Shown here: piece by piece, positions 58,438 through 64,000 of the stretch | How the letters are laid out: each line of letters opens with the position of its first letter | How positions within the stretch are numbered: the first letter of the stretch is position 1 | Assembly: GCA_014281115.1 (NCBI GenBank) | Contig: JACONQ010000001.1 | Span: forward strand, 1,364,001-1,428,000 | Reading direction: 5' to 3' | DNA length: 64,000 nt | DNA from: Laburnicola sp. R22_1 | Lineage: Eukaryota; Ascomycota; Dothideomycetes; Pleosporales; Didymosphaeriaceae | Notes under the pieces: model-generated | What the model saw: only the letters and a program-made list of their open reading frames with translations | What the model was told of the DNA's origin: nothing | Databases searched by the model: none | Made by a program: the position numbers and the translations under genes

Positions 58438-59352
58438 CTAGAGCTTCCATCCCATCTCCATATTATGCTCATATTTGCCGTCCCTTTTGTCTTTGTCGCC
58501 TCTACCGTCTTCGCCAACTTCAGCATCGTCATTCTCGGCATCGCCAACTTCGGCATCGTCATGCTCGACGATCTCCTCCTGGATCCTGATCTTTACCAAG
58601 TCATACAGGGTGAAACCCTCAATCTCCTCATTACCATCTAGATGCAACTGCTCATTCGTAACAGAAGCACCGGGCTCACCATCGTAAGCAGTGGAGGTGT
58701 GATAGCCTTCCTTGTCGAGGTTCGGGGTTGAGAAAGGGCCTCCGGCCTGCTTCGAAGAGCCCGGAATGGTATCTACTATTCCATCAACCAAGGATAGATT
58801 CGTTTCTAACATGGCTTGGAAACCAGCCTCCAGCTTACCCGTGGTCTTGCTAGCAGAGAAGGTGACACACTTCACGCCACGGATGCCGAGGAGGGCCTTC
58901 GCAACCGCCCTCTCCCTGCTGAAGACCTTGAACGGTATTCTCTTCTTCTCTTTTGGAGTGGTAGTGATATCGAGAAGCTTTTGCAGGGGGCGGTTGGGGG
59001 CACTGCCGGTTGTAGGATAGGTCAGCTCGTACTTGAATCGAGTCAAGAGATGCTTGCCGTTCGCAACGATGATGATCTTATCGAGCTTATGAGGATTGAC
59101 GTGCTCGAGCTTGCGGGGATTGGTAGGCGTCGGACGGTTAACGAGGGTGGGGTGCAAAAGTTGCAGCGCCATGACCAGCTTGTCTTCCGTCTCCACATAG
59201 AGTTTATCGGCGTCCAGGTGAATCTCGAGGACGCGAATCATCTCGCGGCGGTCAGGGTTGGCGACGATCTCGAAGAGAAGTGCGCTATCTTCGTGGCTCA
59301 CGATCACGGGGTGTTGGAGAGGACTGTAGGTAGAGGAAGTACCAGCTGACAT
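58438..59352 (-). CDS. Hypothetical protein with acidic repeat tail
   Basis: Single-exon frame of 304 aa from the ATG at 59352. The first about 180 residues look like a folded alpha/beta domain (VIVSHEDSALLFEIVANPDR, REMIRVLEIHLDADKLYVET, RAVAKALLGIRGVKCVTFSA). The tail is acidic and carries an imperfect duplication (DDAEVGDAEN / DDAEVGEDGR) before a basic KDKRDGK. I do not recognise the family; it is not secreted and has no membrane helix. The length, codon-like composition and lack of internal stops over 900 nt support a real gene. It may be a lineage-specific protein. Confidence 0.6.
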   Translation of the reverse strand: MSAGTSSTYSPLQHPVIVSHEDSALLFEIVANPDRREMIRVLEIHLDADKLYVETEDKLVMALQLLHPTLVNRPTPTNPRKLEHVNPHKLDKIIIVANGKHLLTRFKYELTYPTTGSAPNRPLQKLLDITTTPKEKKRIPFKVFSRERAVAKALLGIRGVKCVTFSASKTTGKLEAGFQAMLETNLSLVDGIVDTIPGSSKQAGGPFSTPNLDKEGYHTSTAYDGEPGASVTNEQLHLDGNEEIEGFTLYDLVKIRIQEEIVEHDDAEVGDAENDDAEVGEDGRGDKDKRDGKYEHNMEMGWKL

Positions 59353-60025
59353 CTTGAACGGAGTAGTTCGTCGACCGCTAGTATATAATTTGGCTGCATG
59401 AGTTAGTCTTAGATCCAGGTCATTCCTACACACAGAATGGATTACCCGTAGGCAAGTCTACGCTTTAGTGTATTTAAATTGAGCGTACCTTTCGACACCA
59501 GTGTTCCTATAACACTATAGAGGCAGATGATAGGGAGACAACGTGCCCTTGTGCTTGATAGCAAGTGAGCCTGTACACGCGACTGAGCGATCAGATCATC
59601 GACAAGGGGACACAATTACTGACTCTTAGTTGTACACGCAAGTAGCGTACGAATAGGTGGGTAGAAGTTATAGAAGTGGTAGCCTGATATTGAAAGTTGA
59701 GAGTTGAGGTGTTGGTGTAGCAAGGGTGGCAGAGGCTCCGGGAACTGTGGTTTATATATTGGAAGTTGGCGCCCCGAAGGGGGCTTTCCAAAGGATCTAT
59801 GGCTAACCGGTTGGCAGGGAGAGTGGAAGTGAAGTGTGAAGTCGCGGGTTGTGGAATGCTAGAAGTTGGGTGAGCTGGCTCTTATAAACAGCCTGAAAGC
59901 TTTGATTGCTACGGTCACGTATGTTTCACTACTGATTGTTGTTTGTTGAAGTAAAACACCTCGAAGCATACCTGAGTGTGTATTGTAAACACAGCGATAT
60001 GAAGCCTATGTCCTAGTACTGTGTC
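59353..60025. other. Intergenic region
   Basis: About 670 bp upstream of the hypothetical gene; no supported feature. Confidence 0.5.
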
Positions 60026-61654
60026 TCACCTCTCATAAGCTCTCCACCACAGCGCCAGATTCGCAGCAACTAGAAGATCAACCATCTTCAGACCTTCATC
60101 TTCAATGATCAATTTTCCTAGCTTCGCTTGCTTTCCACCGAAACCACCGCCAGCAAACTCCTGCCCCAGTGACAAATCCATGCGGTCCAAAGAGCGTCTG
60201 ACGTCTTCTGTACTACCTACACGTGAATCTGATACTGACGAACTCTGGCGGCTATGCCGCGGCTTGTGAAAGAAAGATGATCTCTTCGAAGGCTCTTCGC
60301 TTCGAGGCGTGGTGGCTTTCGAGCTGCCCGGCAGGTTGAATCTTAATTCGCTAACGGGCATGGCCGAAGGAGGCGCACCCTGTAGGCCTGGTATAACGTG
60401 TCGACACTGAGAAAGATGAGTATCACAATCGAATCATTAGCAGAATGCATATACCTTCAGAGAGCCACCCCCAGTACCAGTGATGAACTCGCAACGGCCG
60501 TGCCAAGGGCTGGTGAAAACGTACCCGCGGAAATTCGACTGCTTCTCAGAAACTTGTAAGGCATTGTAAGGCTGATTCTCTCCTGCCAGAAAGGGAGGCG
60601 TAGCCACAGGCCGCGAGTCCATGGATAATCTATCACGCTGTACACCGTCGAAACTATTTCTAGGGCTCCCTCCGGATATATTAGAGTCATAAGAATTCAG
60701 TTTTCGATGTCCAAAGCCACCGCTCGGATATTTAGCACCCTCCATCCATATCCGCCTGCGGAACACGCCATCCTCACTGGCACCCTGTCCTTGTTGCGTC
60801 GCCGCGACGTTGATTTGTGAACTATGCACTGGGTCATATGGATTTGAGGATGTATTGGCGCTGCGGCTCTGAAATGGTGGGATAGCCTGCGGCCCGGAAT
60901 TTAGGAATTTCGAATACCCGGGATTGAAGACCTCGATATAGACGGGTGCTCCTGTTTTCCTTTTGGTAAGCGGATCATTCAACGTCGAAGACGAGATGTC
61001 CATGACAGGGGGGTCTGTGATGCGGGCGACATTCCACTGTGCCCCGGAAGCTGGATCCCGACGAATGAGGGTAAGAGTTGTTCCTGCTACATCCTGATAT
61101 CGTGGGGTCTCAAGAGACCGGCGTGGAACATAATCTGGAGCTAAAAGGCCGGAAGAAGTCGGCCGTTGGTTTGCGGCACTGTTTTGCGTGCTCTCAAAAT
61201 CTTTGACTGGAGCTAAAATGCCTGATGCAGGCTTGCGTTCAGCAGGAACCTGTGCATCTCGGCCCAGAGGGGTGGACACAGGCTTGCGCTGTACTGGGGG
61301 CGCTTGCAGTCCATGTGATGAATTTGGGCGCTGGTTGTGTTGCAGGGCAACGAATTGTGCGTCCTCTGGTTGCTCTGCATGTACGAAGTATAACGAGGTC
61401 TGGATATCTTCTGCTGTGACCACCTTTTCCCGCGGTTTCATCGGCGACAAAAACACATCTAGTGGCGATTAGAATGTGCAAATCCCGGCAAGGTACGCAG
61501 CAGTCGTACCTTTGCTGCCGGGCACGCGAGCGATGTACAGAACCAGAGGCTCGTGCTTCACGTGAGTGGGATTTCTGGGGTATGCGGGTGGGTTGGAAGC
61601 AAGCGAGGTGAGTGAGGATAGTGACCTGGCCTGGATGGCCGGCACAGAAGACAT
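60026..61654 (-). CDS. Conserved fungal hypothetical protein with C-terminal RGYVFTSPWHGRCEF block
   Basis: 509 aa. Exons: 61654-61510, 61458-60455, 60406-60026; introns are 51 and 48 nt. N-terminal Ser-rich region, then a long polar linker. Two blocks look ordered: TLTLIRRDPASGAQWNVARI with APVYIEVFNPGYSKFL, and RRIWMEGAKYPSGGFGHRK followed by FRGYVFTSPWHGRCEFITGT, which splices to GGSLKCRHVIPG and a SELRFNLP segment. The pattern of Trp, Gly and Cys in YVFTSPWHGRCEF and LKCRH suggests a beta-rich domain, perhaps of the tubby/LURP-one kind, but this is a guess from the look of the sequence. The C terminus (LGKLIIEDEGLKMVDLLVAA, NLALWWRAYER) is helical. No function can be assigned. Confidence 0.72.
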
Positions 61655-62178
61655 GTGGACTGGGAGGACGAAGATGTCGGAGAGTAGTATATATGGAATA
61701 TGCTACGTAGGCTTGGTCATCGGATTATCGAAATGGAGCCACGAAGGATGGCGAGGGCCGCTTCATATACCACAAGAGAGCTGGATGTCAGTGGCAGTGC
61801 CGACGCGTTCTTGGGCCTCGTACGGCACCAGTAATCGTAAGCCGGACGCGACGCAACAGCCTCGCCACGCACTACTGCGAGGTAGCGATGGTCGGGCGGA
61901 ACCTACCTGCAGGCGGTGGTGAAGGCGGGCATTGAAGTACGAATGGCAGTGGAAGCGGGCGGGACACTAAAGGTGGGCCGCACGCTGGTGCGTAAGCTAA
62001 CGTGAAGGTTGAACTCTCTTGGCGACTATCAATTTTCGGATTTTCCGCACCAGCAACCTCCCGCGTGCACACCATCTCTGCCCTGCTGCCTCTCCGCCCG
62101 CCGCCCAGCTTGCACCGCCCGATCGCCTCAGACTATACCGCGCTGCAGCAGACCGACACATTGCCCGAAGCCGCAGCC
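61655..62178. promoter_or_regulatory. Divergent intergenic region upstream of SURF6
   Basis: 524 bp between divergent start codons; promoters of the hypothetical gene (-) and SURF6 (+). No other gene is supported. Confidence 0.5.
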
Positions 62179-63861
62179 ATGGGCGACGATCTCGAGGCAA
62201 GCCACAGGCGCCTCCCCGCTTCTGCCCACACCGCTAACCCGCAGAGCAGGCGCGATTGAAGGGCCACCAGCGCGCCTTCGAGGGTCTGATGTCCTTGATC
62301 CCCGCAAAGGACTACTACGGCAAAGACGAGAGCATCACCAGCGTACGTTGCACCCTTCGCCGCCTCAGCCCGGCATCTGCTAAGCGTGTTGCAGACAGAA
62401 TGGACGCGCGTAGGCAAAAAGCAGTCCAAGGCGGATCGACAGGCCGCAAAGCGGGCAAAGCTGGACCCCGCAAATCACAAGAGTGCACTGGATGTCATGG
62501 ACGAGAACGCCCGGAAACGGAAGCGAGAACTCGACGCCGAGGCCGAAGGCGACGACTCGTCCGACTTCGACATGGGCATCGAGAAGGAGAAGCCGAGCGA
62601 AGGTCTGAGGATGCCCGCGAGCAAAGCAAAGAAGCAAAAGACCACCAAAGAGTCCGATGCTGTGACGATGCCGAACAAGGAGACGAAGAACGAAGACAAA
62701 AAAGCGGCCAAAGAAGCGCAAGCCAAAGCCAAGGCAGAGAGGAAGCAGCAGCAGCAAGAGAAGAAGAAAGAAAAGCAGAAAGAAAAGCAGGCCCAGAAGC
62801 AGCAGAAACAACAAACCAAAAAGGCACAGCAGGAGGAGTTTGGCAAAGCCCTAAACGACACCGAAGAGCAAGACGCGGAAGAGTCGACCATGTCAGATGC
62901 CGAACAAGAGCACGACGATGATCAAATCCAAGCTATGGATGTCAGCGGTCTCGTTGAAGAAGAGGCGTCTACCGCTACGCCGTCAGCTGCAGACTCCACT
63001 GCCTCCGTAGCCTCTGCTGTCTCATCTTCATCCTCAATGCCACCGCCCACCGAGATTCCACAGAAGAAGGAGAAAAAGTCGCTCGTGCCAGATCAACAGA
63101 AACACGATGACTTTCGCGCTCGACTGCAGGCTAAACTTGACGCTATGCGCGCTGCAAGAAAAGCCGATGGACCCGATGGAAGGCCAGCGAAGAACCGAGC
63201 CGAACTGATAGAAGCCCGACGAAAGAAAGAAGCAGAGCGGAAGGCAGCAAAGAAGGCACAGAGGCAACTTGCCCAGGAGGATGAAGAGCGCCTCAAGGCA
63301 GAAGAGCAGCTTGCACGGATACGCGGTGGTTCTGGCTCTCCGTCCTTATTCTCACATCGATCGTCGCCAGACCGGGAGAGAAATCTAAGTTTTGGTCGCG
63401 TGGCCTGGAATGATGGTAATCAATTAGAGGGCGATCTGTCGGGCTTCAGGGAGTCGAAGAAACAGAAGGGCCGTTCCGATGCCAAAACTGCCCTCGAAGC
63501 CGCCAAGAATAAACAAGCTCGTCTTAACGCACTCGACGAAGAGAAGCGGAAAGACATACAGGAGAAGGACTTGTGGCTCAATGCAAAGAAGAGAGCGCAG
63601 GGCGAGCGGGTACATGACGATCCCAAACTATTGAAGAAGAGTGTGAAGCGACTGGACAAGGCCAAGGCTAAAAGCTCAAGAGAGTGGAGTGACCGCAAGG
63701 AGAACGTGCAAAAGGGCCAGGAGGCAAAGCAAAAGAAACGCGAGCAGAACCTACAAAAACGGAGGGAGGAGAAGGGTTCGAAGGGTAAAAAGAAGGTTGG
63801 AAAGGCGGGCAAAAAGATCCAGAAGCGGGCAGGTTTTGAAGGCAGGTTTAAAGCGAAATGA
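62179..63861 (+). CDS. RRP14: Ribosome biogenesis protein SURF6 / Rrp14
   Basis: 525-aa nucleolar protein needed for early rRNA processing and large-subunit assembly. Exons: 62179-62196, 62250-62342, 62395-63861. Exon 1 encodes only MGDDLE; splicing to ARLKGHQRAFEGLMSLIPAK uses a GC donor (GAG|GCAAGC) and gives the conserved Rrp14 N-terminal motif, which continues DYYGKDESITSTEWTRVGKK. A very long Lys/Glu/Gln coiled region follows. The SURF6 domain in the second half contains FRARLQAKLDAMRAARKADG, RAELIEARRKKEAERKAAKK, FGRVAWNDGNQLEGDL and the C-terminal basic KKSVKRLDKAKAKSSREWSD plus RAGFEGRFKAK. Intron 1 is 53 nt and intron 2 is 52 nt. Confidence 0.95.
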
Positions 63862-64000
63862 GGAAAGTCCAGGCTGTGCGACTGAGTAGTCGTTTGGGCC
63901 GTCCTTGGATATCTATTAGCGTAGCATTTTGGGCGTAGTGGACGATGAATGGATACCTTTTGCCATATTTGCCTGTTGATCCGTTGAACGATTTTGGACA

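Noticed and set aside
62256..62921. Long Arg/Glu-rich frame overlapping SURF6
   Set aside because: Its first about 30 codons are SURF6 exon 2; the rest is the out-of-frame reading of the Lys/Glu-rich SURF6 exon 3.

Overview
This is fungal nuclear DNA, most likely from a filamentous ascomycete (Pezizomycotina; a Dothideomycete would fit, but the class is inference). The genes are intron-rich, with many introns of 43-60 nt, GT..AG ends and CTAAC/CTGAC-like branch sites. Genes lie on both strands without operons, and the protein set is purely eukaryotic: KXD1, eL19, SPT3, DPH5, prohibitin-2, primase, ubiquitin-eS31, a Bub1/Mad3 kinase, CSN3 and SURF6. Two kinds of DNA alternate: ordinary gene-bearing DNA, and short blocks of extreme AT content with decayed repeats, as left by repeat-induced point mutation (RIP).

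Layout: 0.2-0.9 kb, BLOC-1-type KXD1 protein. 3.1-7.4 kb, a small basic nuclear-type protein (-) and a large FUSC/aromatic-acid-exporter-like membrane protein (+). 8.0-12.2 kb, eL19 (+), SAGA subunit SPT3 (-) and DPH5 (+), the last two divergent from a shared promoter. 12.2-21.6 kb is a degraded, gene-poor segment. It holds an AT-rich block with an 11-copy 16-bp minisatellite, one serine-rich hypothetical gene, a cytochrome P450 pseudogene (internal stop, haem end missing), a second AT-rich repeat and a truncated membrane-protein gene. 21.6-31.1 kb has a DMT-family transporter (-), succinyl-CoA:3-ketoacid CoA-transferase (+), an L-type lectin cargo receptor (-), prohibitin-2 (+) and allantoinase (-). 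32.8-39.4 kb has a DUF1917 protein and primase small subunit (divergent), ubiquitin-eS31 (-) and a Swi5/Ace2-type zinc-finger factor (+). 40.1-46.5 kb has a secreted PL7-type lyase (-) and a Bub1/Mad3 kinase (+). 46.8-47.85 kb is an AT-rich element with imperfect terminal inverted repeats. 48.0-63.9 kb has CSN3 (+), a 1,368-aa MIT-domain protein (+), a secreted proline-rich protein (-), two conserved or orphan hypotheticals (-) and SURF6/RRP14 (+).

Most genes are housekeeping. There is no biosynthetic cluster and no multi-gene system I can defend as new. The most useful leads are: the two-TIR AT-rich element and its dispersed relatives; the decayed P450 segment; a possible alternative promoter inside the unusually long SPT3 first intron; two GC-AG introns (CSN3, SURF6); paired MluI cell-cycle boxes in the primase promoter; an unduplicated Bub1/Mad3 kinase carrying KEN boxes; and a PL7-like lyase lacking the usual histidine of the QIH motif. 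Coordinates of spliced genes run from start codon to stop codon; introns are listed in the evidence. All splice sites were inferred by eye from frame, consensus and family conservation.
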